64,000 bases of DNA from contig NC_092804.1 in the NCBI RefSeq assembly GCF_040954645.1, positions 146,391,108 to 146,455,107 of the forward strand, in the 5' to 3' direction. Position numbers and translations under genes: made by a program. Source of the DNA: Diabrotica undecimpunctata (Eukaryota > Arthropoda > Insecta > Coleoptera > Chrysomelidae). The notes under the pieces are model-generated. The model worked only from the letters and a program-made list of their open reading frames with translations. It was not told where the DNA came from and did no database searches. Below are positions 55,270 through 64,000 of this stretch, piece after piece (position 1 is the stretch's first letter; the number at the start of each line of letters is the position of its first letter).

Positions 55270-57188
55270 TCGGATTGCCGAATATAGACCTCTCCTAATT
55301 CTCACCATTCATCTCTGTTGTTTGTAAGACGTTTCCACATTGGTCCTGCAGTTCTTTTAATATCGTCGCTCCAGCGCATTTGCGGTCTTCCTCGTGGTCC
55401 TTTGGCTCCATATGGCCGCCAATTCTCGATTTCTTTATTCCATAGGCCATTCTTAAGACGTTCGTTATGTCTAGCCCATTTCAATTTCAGTTTAGCTGCC
55501 TGTTCGACAGCATATTTTACTTTTGTTCTATTATGAATGTCTTCATTGGTTTCATGGTCTTTGAGTGAGATACCAAGCATCTGTAGTTTCATAGCTCTCT
55601 GAGTTTTTCTGATCTTCTCCATGTTTATTTTAGCGAATGTCCAGGTTTGAGCTCGATATGTAAGTACAGGTAGGATACAGGAATTAAACACTTTGGTTCG
55701 CAGTCTTTGAGATATATTTTTATTTTTAAGTACGTATGAGAGTCTTCCGAATGCTGCCCATCCCATTTTTACACGTCTGCTTATTTCGGTAGTTTGATTT
55801 TCTTTGCTTACCTTGACATTTTGACCCAGATATGTATATTCATGTACGTGTTCTATCTCTGTCCCTTGGATATTTATCATAGGTTTGTCATCTTTGTTTG
55901 ACATTAGTTTAGTTTTGCTGAAATTCAGTTTCAGTCCTTTTTTAGGGATTCTGTGTGTAGCTCCTCAATCGTCGTATTCAGTGCATTCCGCGTGTCGGCT
56001 ATTAGTACTACATCATCTGCGTATCTAAGATGGTTCAAGTATCTTCTCCGTTAATAGGGATTCCCTTATTTTCCCAGTCTATTGACTTAAAGATATCTTC
56101 TAGGGTAGCTGTAAATAATTTTGGAGATATTGTGTCTCCTTGTCTTATGCCTCGGTTAATTTTTAATGGTCTTGTTTCGATTCCATTACCCACCGTCACC
56201 ATCATTTCAGCTTGTTCGTAAATATTATGTATTCATATTCTGTACCTGGAGTAGATCCGGTTGTTGACTAATGCTTCTTCAATTGCTCACAGTTCTACGC
56301 TATCAAAAGCTTTTTCATAATCTATAAAAGCTAGGCATAATGGGAGATTGTATTCGTTAGTCTTTTCAATTAGGATTTTCAAAGTATATAGATTATCACA
56401 GGTGCTGTACCTTTTTCTAAATCCGGCTTGTTCTACTGGTTGATATCCGTCAAATTTAATTGTTAATCTGTTTGTAATAATCTTTGTACAGGTTTTGTAA
56501 AGTTGTGAAAGAAGTGAAATTGGTCGATAATTTTTCAGGTCTGTGGTGTCTCCCTTGTTGGGTATTAGTATTGTTTTAGCAGTATTCCATTGTTCGGGTA
56601 TGTTGCCTTCGAATAGACATTTTTATTAAATAGTATTTTTAGATATGTGATGGCTTCTTCTCCGCCTTCCTTCACCATTTTTGCTAGCATTCCATCGCTT
56701 TCAGGAGCTTAATTCCTTTTTATTTCTTTTACTGCTGTTTCTATTTCTTCGTGGCTTATTTCGATCATCACTTCTGAGTTGACATTTGTTATCTGCCTTT
56801 TCAAGTTCTGCTTTGAGGAGTTAGGGGGATAGTTTCTGGAACGATACAGATCGGCGTAGAACTTTTCAATTGAGTTTGCTATATCAGATTTACTTTTTTC
56901 TAGTTGTCCTTGTTCATTTTTAATGCATATTATGTTTCTCTTTCCTAGTTTCGGTTTATCTGTTTTCTTATTGCTCGATTAAGTTCCTTAAATTCTGCAG
57001 TGTCTCTTTTGTTTTATCTCAGAAGATCTTTTTTTTGGTTCAGCATGTTTTGTGATTCTACACTTGATTTGGATTTTCGTTTTCTGTTAGCGGTTGCCAC
57101 TTCTGAGCTTGCATTTAATAGTTCTTTTGTTATGACTTCATTGATTTCAGTTAAGCTAAGTTTATCTAGATTTAATACTTTTATTTAA
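55270..57188 (-). pseudogene. LINE ORF2 fragment with intact YADD
   Basis: The longest LINE piece in the window. Minus strand from 57188: a linker region (LSLTEINEVITKELLNASSE), RT fingers and palm in pieces including LRYADDVVLIADTRNALNTT near 56020 with YADD preserved. Then from 55904 a 200-residue open frame: YTYLGQNVKVSKENQTTEIS, KMGWAAFGRLSYVLKNKNIS, VFNSCILPVLTYRAQTW, MKLQMLGISLKDHETNEDI, KLKLKWARHNERL and GPRGRPQMRWSDDIKRTAG. RT copies LINE RNA at the target. The endonuclease is missing and several frameshifts interrupt the 5' two thirds. Compare the shorter copies at 26780 and 46130. Confidence 0.85.
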
Positions 57189-57359
57189 GAATTCAGCTTC
57201 AGCTGGTAACTGCTGAAGTCCGTTTAAAGAGGTTTACCCTCCGGACGCTGGAACTCACGTGAGGCATGGTTATATGTTGCCTGAAGTTAAATCTAATAAA
57301 ATATTAAACATCATTCATTTTTAACAACAACATGTACATTTTTTGGTAACTTCAATTTT

Positions 57360-57500
57360 TGTAAATGGTTTTACCCTAATATTTTGGTGGCTCAGGCATG
57401 TTAACCTGCTTTTAACCTGATGATGGAATTATTATTCCGAAAACGTTTGTTTTTTTGATGTAGCCCTTTTAAGGGTTTTTTAAATATACCTACATACAAA
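57360..57500 (+). ncRNA. Hammerhead ribozyme motif in Penelope-type 3' region
   Basis: CTGATGA (57417-57423) is followed by a T and helix II GGAAT/ATTCC (57425-57429 with 57434-57438, loop TATT). Then GAA and the palindrome AACGTT (57442-57447), and a T at the cleavage position. A 3-bp stem I is possible (AAC 57414-57416 with GTT 57449-57451). This matches the conserved core. The very short palindromic stem III suggests activity as a dimer, as reported for ribozymes of Penelope-like elements. The flanks resemble 44500-44640. Confidence 0.6.
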
Positions 57501-57525
57501 GATTTAAACCTCTTTTATACATAAA

Positions 57526-58044
57526 ATGATAACTTGTCCTAACAGTGTCCTAATCTACATCAACTACATGGGAGGTGTAGATCTCCTTGATTCCATGTTA
57601 GGATTTTATCGTATAAAAATCAGGTCGAAGAAATATTATTTACGAATATTTTTTCATTTCATTGACATGACAGCCGTGAACTGTTGGTTATTAGTCAAAA
57701 GAGCGAAGAAATTTGATTTACCTCTTTTGGCTACAAAACTAGCAATAGCCGATGCTCTATGCAAAGCCGGAAAACCAATTAAACAGAGCAGAGTAGGAAG
57801 ACCGTCAAGTAGTAGCATTCAGCAGATGTACGAGAACAAACGAAAAAAGGGACCCACTAAAGAAATACCCCAAGAAGACATCCGTAAAGATGGGCTTGAT
57901 CATTTTCCCTATTGGGATGAGAGCACTAGGTCAAGATGCAAATTTCCAGGCTGTACATAGAAAATATATAGTGTGCACAAAATGCACAATACCGTTGTGT
58001 ACTAATAAAGAAAGAAACTGTTATTTGCAGTTTCATACTGTATA
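57526..58044 (+). pseudogene. piggyBac-type transposase, C-terminal part with Cys-rich tail
   Basis: The 57526-57960 frame reads YMGGVDLLDSMLGFYRIKIR then KKYYLRIFFHFIDMTAVNCW, the end of the piggyBac catalytic domain (NxxMGGVDxxD holds the last conserved Asp). A basic linker KQSRVGRPSSSS and SRCKFPGC follow. After a TAG and a frame change, CTKCTIPLCTNKERNCYLQF and H complete the C-terminal Cys/His zinc finger that binds DNA in piggyBac proteins. The N-terminal two thirds are absent and the finger is frameshifted, so it is inactive. No TTAA-flanked ends are visible. Confidence 0.85.
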
Positions 58045-58141
58045 GTGTATACTGGAGCTTCAAAATAGTTCGACTTTAATATTACATTGTTGCATGCTGT
58101 TCCATATTTCTAATTTTTTTTTATATATATAAGCGGGGATC

Positions 58142-58545
58142 CTACAGCTTCTGCCGCTTCCCGCATTTCGATCGCCATCTTTTTCTATCTCTCCAGGTGT
58201 CTTCATCAATGGCTCTATCTTTCATGGTTTCCATAACACCTTTCCTTCTATTACTTGGATTGTATTCCATAGCTCTTTTTGGCCATCTGTTGTCGTCCAT
58301 CCTCTGTACGTGTCCATACCATATTAACTGTCTAGTTTCTATTCTTTCAGAAGTTGTATGTACTCTATCTGTTTTTTTTATCAATGAAGTTTTCCTCGTA
58401 GCTAGATTTTTTTCAATATCTTTACGTAAAAATAGAATTAAAATTCTTATCTGAGAATCTTTTTTTGACAAAAAACAAAAATTCATGCGGTAAAGTGCAT
58501 GCAAATAATCTGATCGGCCAGTAACTACCAAAGCTCTAAGATCAT
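58142..58545 (-). pseudogene. LINE C-terminal fragment
   Basis: Minus strand: DLRALVVTGRSDYLHALYRM near 58540, later SERIETRQLIWYGHVQRMDD and NRWPKRAMEYNPSNRRKGV, then WRDRKRWRSKCGKR at the end. IRTRQLIWYGHVQRM with a basic RR-G-P-W tail is the 3' end of the LINE family at 40564-40890. No RT domain remains. Confidence 0.8.
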
Positions 58546-59091
58546 AAAATCGCCGTGGATGGACTCTGGAAGTAAATCCATTGCTCTTTTTGTAGCGTTT
58601 TCCGTTTAATAAAAATTGTACATTTATATCATCAAAATTTGTTACCTAAAATTAACTCAGTCTACAACAGAATTATTTTTAAACACGTCAATATATAAAA
58701 AATTAGCATATTATTACTCTGGAGTTATCTTTTTACGCGTCACCTTATTATCAAAATATCACCCCTGGTTAAGTTCTACGTGTCACCCTGTAACAGTAAG
58801 TCAGAAGCATAATGTAATTATTTCAATATTTGTTTTATAAATATTGAAATGTATAAACTCCCATATAAACGAATTTCTTCTCAATAAGTTGTCGTTCGTA
58901 TTCGACCTTTTAACCTTTAGTCAGACTTTGCTCTTATCACTAGGAGATTTTCAAGAGAAACGTATATGCATGTATATAATTGTAATATTTTTATGTTGAG
59001 TAAATAACATCTTCTGTTCACCAGGGTAATTAAAAGTTTTTAAAAGATTTTAATTTTCTGTGTCAACGTTCTATGACATTTCCACTGTTTG
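58546..59091. other. Spacer without recognisable gene
   Basis: No supported feature before the target duplication of hAT copy B. Confidence 0.4.
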
Positions 59092-60089
59092 GTACATTGT
59101 AGTGTTGCCCAAAATCGGTCTTGGTCTTGCAGTCTTGGTCTTGTTCTTGCGTTTTCGCAAGACCAAGACCAAGACCAAGACCGCCTAATTTTAGCAAGAC
59201 CAAGACCAAGACTGACCGTGCAAGATTTACGCAAGAACAAGACTAAGCCTGCGAGACTCTTGCGTCTTGCAGTTAGGACGGAGTGTTGTTTTAGCGAGTA
59301 TTGTAGTTCGGGTATATGCTTAAATACTCTATGAGACGCAAAAAAATATGTAATAAAAATTTAAAAAACTGGACTTATGCGCATTACGAACAATACCATA
59401 AACATACATCAAAATCATCAATCAAAATATTCATTAAAAACAACACATTTGACACGTGCTCAGAGATAATATGTAAAAATAAAATATTTTGTACATTCTT
59501 TTCCAGCAGACGACTTCTACGCTCTGAAATTAATTGTCCAGATTTATAGCCGCCCTCTAATCATAAAATAATCTTGCATTGATACGTCGACAGTAATATC
59601 GTATCGAAATTTTTTTAAAATATGTCACCTTAGCTATAAAAAATATAACACTTATTATTACGGACACCCACTTAATAATTCAATTTTTTCCCATTATAAT
59701 TTAGTTAGGAGGAATCTAAATAAACAAATCTTATCGGCCTAAGACTAAACATTGTTTCTGCTGAGTGTGCGATGAGATCATTCGGTTAAACCAAATTTGC
59801 TGAAAGAGCGCGATAATATTCAAAAGTTTATTAACAACAGATAATGTAGCTTACTGTGTAAACAAAATACCGAAATATTTAGAATAACGAAGTAACGATA
59901 ATATATAATTCTCGGTTTGTTATTAGATACTTAGGGTATTGAATAGTAACGGACATTTATTATAGTAGTAGGTACTTTTCCGACATCACTAAACTTCATT
60001 TGACAAGTTTACAATTTGACATGGGGGACAAAGATTCAAATAGTTTTAAAATAGTCGGAGTAGTGAGCGTTGGAATTATAGATATAAAA

Positions 60090-60260
60090 GACCTAAAAGC
60101 AAATTTGATGAGTTTTTCGAAATAATTTATGCATCCCAAATTGCTTTGTTTGAATTGTACCTACATAGAAAGGTTAAAATAAAAATGAAAAACAGAAACA
60201 CTTCAGGTTTAAGGAAGCATCTAATATCTTTTCACAAAAAAGAATTACAAATATTTCTTC
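60090..60260 (+). pseudogene. BED zinc finger remnant of hAT transposase
   Basis: KSKFDEFFEIIYASQIALFE, then RNTSGLRKHLISFHKKEL. The NTS-L-RHL--H spacing is the second half of a BED finger, a DNA-binding module. The first two Cys of the expected CxxC are not visible, which suggests decay. The rest of the transposase is absent in this copy. Confidence 0.6.
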
Positions 60261-60694
60261 CTGAAAAACCAAAATTCTGGTTCCTAAAAAAATATTCCTA
60301 CTACTTTATTTTGGTAAATTAATGTATTTATTAAGTAGATATCTCCTTAATTTAAAATAACTTCTTTTGATTTTCATTGCTTTCTTACCTATTCTTTATT
60401 TTTTCAAGTTAGTTTTTTTATATAAAAGTAGAGTTAAGATTGTTAATAACATTTATGTTGCTTTAATAAGTGTATTATAGTTTGTTATCTTATCACCTAA
60501 AGAATATGTGCCCTTGATACCTATATTTGGATTTTTGCCACTTACCAATCTTTTTTAAGATTTCCATTTCATATATGGTGGAGGTCCATCAATACCTTTC
60601 TAGACAGAAAATGTTCTTTAAAATATAGTCAAGTTTATGTCATTAATTTGTTTTTTTTTTGTGTTTTAACCATGTTTGATTGACTTTCATGGGG

Positions 60695-60770
60695 CATGGT
60701 AGATAGCTGGGTTAGTTAGAGCATAGGCACGGATCGCTTAGATCGTGGCTTCAAACTTCCCTAGGAACGT
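60695..60770 (+). ncRNA. tRNA-like remnant in hAT copy B
   Basis: TAGCTGGGTTAGTTAGAGCA resembles a tRNA D-arm / A-box. About 30 nt on, GTGGCTTCAAACTTCCC resembles a decayed T-arm / B-box. The A-box segment is shared with copy A. Not a functional tRNA. Confidence 0.5.
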
Positions 60771-61179
60771 TTAATAAATAGCAATAGGCTAATGGGTAAC
60801 TGCAAGACTTGCAAGACTCTTGCTGCAAGACCAAGACCAAGACCAAGACCGGGAGTGCAATACCAAGACCAAGACCAAGACCAGGTGTATTGGCGCAAGA
60901 CCAAGACCAAGACTGTCTAAGTCTCGTCTTGTTCTTGCATTTGGGCAACACTAGTACATTGCATCAATATTTGTGCGTCACTATATACACAGTGCATATA
61001 ACATTTTTATTTAAAATATCTATTGCTCATATAAACTTTTTCCTTATACTCTTACTGATAGAAATTATAAAAATTAGATTTTTGTTGTGTAAAATGTTTA
61101 TTTATTTTAAAATTGTTGTGATAACTATAACACAACAATTCTTTCAAATTGCTGAAGAATAATATTTCGCGTTTCTCTC

Positions 61180-62400
61180 GGTTTCTTTTCTTGGAGGACT
61201 CGTCTAGCCAAAACTCATAACGTACACAAAGATTCCAATATAACTCTCACCACAACTAATGTACTCATTGTCACCAAAATCTTTGTTTTCAGATGCACCA
61301 CTAGAAAATGTTGGTTGATCTTTTTCACTTTTACTACTTGGCGATGACGCATTTTTCTTCTTTTTAATATTTTTTTGTGGGCTTTTTGTCTTTTAAAAGC
61401 TTCATATCTTTTTTATTTTGATTTCGCTAACATGTTCTGGCGACTTTCTTTGCACGTTTACGCACCATTTCAGTCAATTAAGCCGCAGGTGAAATATCTG
61501 AAATGACTTCTGTATGTGCATTTCATATGCGTGGTTGTGGTTCTGTATTTTCGATGTTTTGTTGATTTTCATCATTCGAACTTGTTTGTCTTGTCTCGTT
61601 TTCCAGGGGACGTACATTATTATCGGCTACACAGAAAACGTAGTCAGGGATCGCATTGGGATTGAAAGGATAAGTCCCTGTAGCTTTAAATCCGTTGATA
61701 ATGTTTTTAGGGGTAGCACACTTTTCCCATGATGATTGTAGAAGTTTACCAAACTGGTAGTGAGTGAAACGCAGTCCAAGATGCGCTTTCATCCAAAGTT
61801 GGCAGACAGTATAGAAGTTATTTTTCACAGACTTAAATACAGGCCTGTCAAGCAGCTGGAGATAATGAAGAATGTTGAAGAACTTGCGAGATTGGTATGG
61901 TTTTGATATAAACATGCTATTTAAGGTGGCAGTAAATAAAATTAAGATAGCGATGGTATCAACGTTCTGAAAGGACATAGTATATAAAGAAGAAGAAGCG
62001 TTTCAAGCGAACTTGAATGAGAAGCGTGGTCGTCAAATATTAAAAGAACTTTGCCATCAGGTTTCCTTGGAAGAAAATGATCTTTTAGCCACCCACTCCA
62101 GAAAAATATTGTTATTCACGTAAGCTGATCTTACTGACATGCAGGACACAGACTCAAGAGGCATGTTGCCGGTATACTCATCTTTCCTAACTTTGCCATT
62201 CATCACACAGACTGGCGGCAAAATTTCCTTTTGGATTACAACAAGCTATGAGTGTAATAGTTTCATCTCTTTCCGTTGAGATAATGTTTGACACATTTTG
62301 CAGCTCATACAATTCCTGGACGGGTATTTAGTTGTAGCCCTGACTCGTTGAAAATGTGCCCAGGCTTGCTATAAAGCTCATAATCTTCCAAACATTGTTC
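61180..62400 (-). pseudogene. Pogo-like transposase, C-terminal two thirds
   Basis: On the minus strand, 62380-62000 carries decayed DDE_1 catalytic-domain pieces (FNESGLQLNTRPGIV; CVKHYL). From 61978: LLDRPVFKSVKNNFYTVCQL, WMKAHLGLRFTHYQFGKLLQ, SSWEKCATPKNIINGFKATG and TYPFNPNAIPDYVF. This ordered tail is typical of pogo-type proteins. A polar extension (EKDQPTFSSGASENKDFGD, near 61300) follows in another frame. It is not the same copy as 37854-40563. No terminal repeats were found. Frameshifted. Confidence 0.75.
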
Positions 62401-62452
62401 TAGTAGAAAATACAGTTAATATTTGATTTCAATGTATCGCTCCTCCTTTATT

Positions 62453-62491
62453 CGCTTATACTATTTCGTCCTTTCAGGACTCTTCAGAGCG
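62453..62491 (-). ncRNA. Complete type I hammerhead ribozyme motif
   Basis: Reading the minus strand from 62491: stem I CGCT; core CTGAAGA (62487-62481); stem II GTCC with loop TGAAA and GGAC (62480-62468); GAA (62467-62465); stem III AT, loop AGT, AT (62464-62458); cleavage nucleotide A (62457); stem I AGCG (62456-62453). Every conserved core base is present and all three helices close. The H17 nucleotide A and ATA triplet fit the NUH rule. Minimal stem III is typical of ribozymes in retroelements. The host element is not identified. Confidence 0.7.
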
Positions 62492-63224
62492 CCTATGTAG
62501 AACCCTAAAAGTGAAATCAAATCTTTTCCGTCAATAGAAGTAATACTAAAACAACTTCATACAGACGTTACGAAGCCATCTAATGATAAAAAAAAAATGT
62601 AGAAATCGGAACATTTCTTAGTTTTCGAAACCAAAAATTCAGATCATTACCTAAATCTGTGCCTTCTACAATTTTCAAAGCAAAACAGGCGATTAATGCA
62701 GCTTCATGGGGAATCTAAATTTGTATTTCACAACATATAAATTCAACTAGACAGGAACCTTTCATGAACTGCCTTGTAATCCTCAAAATACGAGTAAATA
62801 CAGAAAAGATTTTATTTTTTACTCAATATAGTTACATTTTTTCTAACAACTCGAAATATTTTTTACCTAATCACGATTCATTGCGTGAACGCGATTAAGT
62901 GAAACGTATCCAGCCCTTTCTTCTCTTTGGTTAACAGAGTGTTTGATTCCAAATTGATTTGCAAAGTGATAAACTATAGAGCGAATACGTCATTACGTGT
63001 TAATGGAAAACGACGATTTTGCATATACATGGTTTATATGACTATAGCCTACGTTCGTTGTCTTTCCCAAGCTGGCAACCAGAGTCCATTTTACTTTTGA
63101 CAAGATTTCACAGGTCTTTCTAATGTTTTTCCCAGAATTTAACGCACTTCTTTTCTTATACAAGAACCAGTTTCAACAGACATAAATATAAATTGTATTA
63201 AGTAATGGTTATATACATGTTAGG
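62492..63224. other. Spacer without recognisable gene
   Basis: This may include part of the element carrying the hammerhead motif. No coding sense was seen. Confidence 0.4.
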
Positions 63225-63660
63225 TATACAGTGTACTATACTATGGAGTGGAATCATGGACGTTAAATCTAGACACAAGGAGACGACTTAACGCCTTTGA
63301 AATGTGGACCTATAGAAGAATTATGAGGGTTTCCTCATATCCTTAGATAGAGTTACGAACAATGAAGTACTGAGAAGAATAGGTAAAAAGAAGGAAGTTG
63401 AACTTACAATTAAAGAAAGAAAGCTACAGTATCTCGGACATGTGATGCGGGGCGAGAAGTGGTGGCAGAAGATGGCAGAAGATGGCAGAAGAAGCATCGG
63501 AAGAAGACGAATTTCATGGCTCAAGAACCTGAGAGAATGGTTTGGATGCAGCTCAAAACAACTATTTAGAGCTACTACCTCAAACATTAAAATAGCTATG
63601 ATATAGCTATATATGAAATAGCCAACCTCCGTAGCAGAGATGGCACCTGAAGAAGAAGAA
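63225..63660 (+). pseudogene. LINE C-terminal fragment
   Basis: Plus strand: YYGVESWTLNLDTRRRLNAF then EMWTYRRIMRVS, stop, then VTNNEVLRRIGKKKEVELTI, KERKLQYLGHVMRGEKW, RRSIGRRRISWLKNLREWFG and CSSKQLFRATTSNIKIAMI. The order and the GAAGAAGAAG tail match the 3' ends at 16531 and 46805. A short repeat (GAAGATGGCA, three times) interrupts at 63465-63490. 5'-truncated. Confidence 0.8.
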
Positions 63661-63662
63661 AA

Positions 63663-63939
63663 ATGTTTATATAATTAAAGTGCTTATTGAAAATGGCAAC
63701 AATAGCCGAAACGTAAGCCGAAAGAAATAAAATTAATTGTTTTATTTATAACGGGCGACAAACCCAGGAATTAAAAAAGTTTATATTATATTGTTTGTTA
63801 TTCCCTGGCCGTGAATTTTTAAATAGGAACTTTCTTAATTCCTGGGCTTGTCGGTCTGTTATAAATAAAACAATTATTATTACTTAAACGTTTCGGCTAC
63901 CTTTGCCATTTTCAATAAGCACTTTAATTATATAAACAT
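63663..63939. repeat. 277-bp inverted repeat with hammerhead-like modules in both arms
   Basis: ATGTTTATATAATTAAAGTG at the left is mirrored at 63920-63939. Arms of about 112 bp (63663-63775; 63828-63939) surround a loop of about 50 bp. Each arm holds TTGAAAATGGC, a helix to GCC, then GAAACGT (63687-63715 plus; 63888-63915 minus), a degenerate hammerhead pattern with stem III palindrome ACGT. The arrangement parallels the Penelope-like foldbacks at 14031 and 51969, in a different family. The window ends shortly after. Confidence 0.75.
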
Positions 63940-64000
63940 AACATAATACACTTTATATTTATGTCTTCCGTTTTTACTAGTTCGCGATGGAATGCAAAAG

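Larger units (their letters stand above)
59100..60953. mobile_element. hAT element, copy B, with AAGACC arrays and perfect 8-bp duplication
   Basis: TAGTGTTGCCC at 59100 and its reverse complement GGGCAACACTA ending at 60953, flanked by GTACATTG on both sides (59092-59099; 60954-60961). Subterminal AAGACC arrays, inverted between ends, are longer and cleaner than in copy A (59155-59215; 60828-60915). The interior (about 60090-60250, plus) has KSKFDEFFE, then KNRNTSGLRKHLISFHKKEL, a BED-type zinc finger remnant as found at the N-terminus of hAT transposases. Copy A kept the C-terminal end instead. A tRNA-like piece lies at 60695-60770. Confidence 0.9.

Noticed and set aside
55318..55536. Plus-strand open frame
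   Set aside because: Shadow of the minus-strand LINE C-terminus.
59040..59334. Overlapping open frames rich in Gln-Asp or Trp-Ser near hAT copy B ends
   Set aside because: They are translations of AAGACC arrays in different frames; likewise 60751-61162.

Overview
This window reads as nuclear DNA from an insect with a large, repeat-packed, AT-rich genome. A beetle is my guess, from the kinds of transposons present; it is not proven. There are no operons, ribosome sites, phage genes or CRISPR arrays. Almost everything recognisable is a transposable element, mostly broken. The single gene that looks intact and host-derived is a small intronless Tctex-type dynein light chain at 23129-23458 (+).

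Layout. 1-5340: the tail of a Tc1-like DDE transposase joined to a decayed hAT-type transposase (1-1522), two tandem hairpins, then a transposon-type gene (DUF7869-like, minus strand) split by a LINE. 5341-14800: an I-like LINE (minus) interrupted by a 3.6-kb TTAA-flanked inverted-repeat element that itself holds a mariner-like remnant; a 300-bp direct-repeat pair; and a compact Penelope-like foldback with an ORF. 14800-23000: a histone-H1-like tail fragment, a LINE, two small foldbacks, a mariner, and a decayed Cys-rich insect protein. 23000-28600: the dynein light chain, LINE fossils and hAT copy A with AAGACC arrays. 28600-36260: TA microsatellites, a Tc1-like element with long duplicated TIRs, an RNase H LINE, and a MULE-type element whose left end carries a 755-bp foldback. 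36260-45700: a LINE opened by a complete 2.7-kb pogo-like element with tandem subterminal repeats, more LINE, and hammerhead-like motifs. 46100-58550: six LINE fragments, a mariner-like element, a second Penelope-like foldback (1.0 kb, 16-bp target duplication), a hammerhead motif and a piggyBac C-terminus. 58550-64000: hAT copy B, a second pogo-like transposase, a well-formed hammerhead ribozyme motif, and a last LINE followed by a 277-bp inverted repeat.

How it fits together. The window is a record of nested insertions, several of which can be ordered: mariner in TTAA element in I-like LINE; pogo in LINE; LINE in DUF7869-like gene; foldback in MULE end. The most unusual theme is a set of short modules with hammerhead-ribozyme architecture, several with a palindromic stem III (ACGT, AACGTT, AGCGCT). 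Some lie in Penelope-like foldbacks, and one at 62453-62491 (-) has every expected helix and core residue. Boundaries of degenerate elements are approximate. Family names rest on remembered motif patterns, with no database search.
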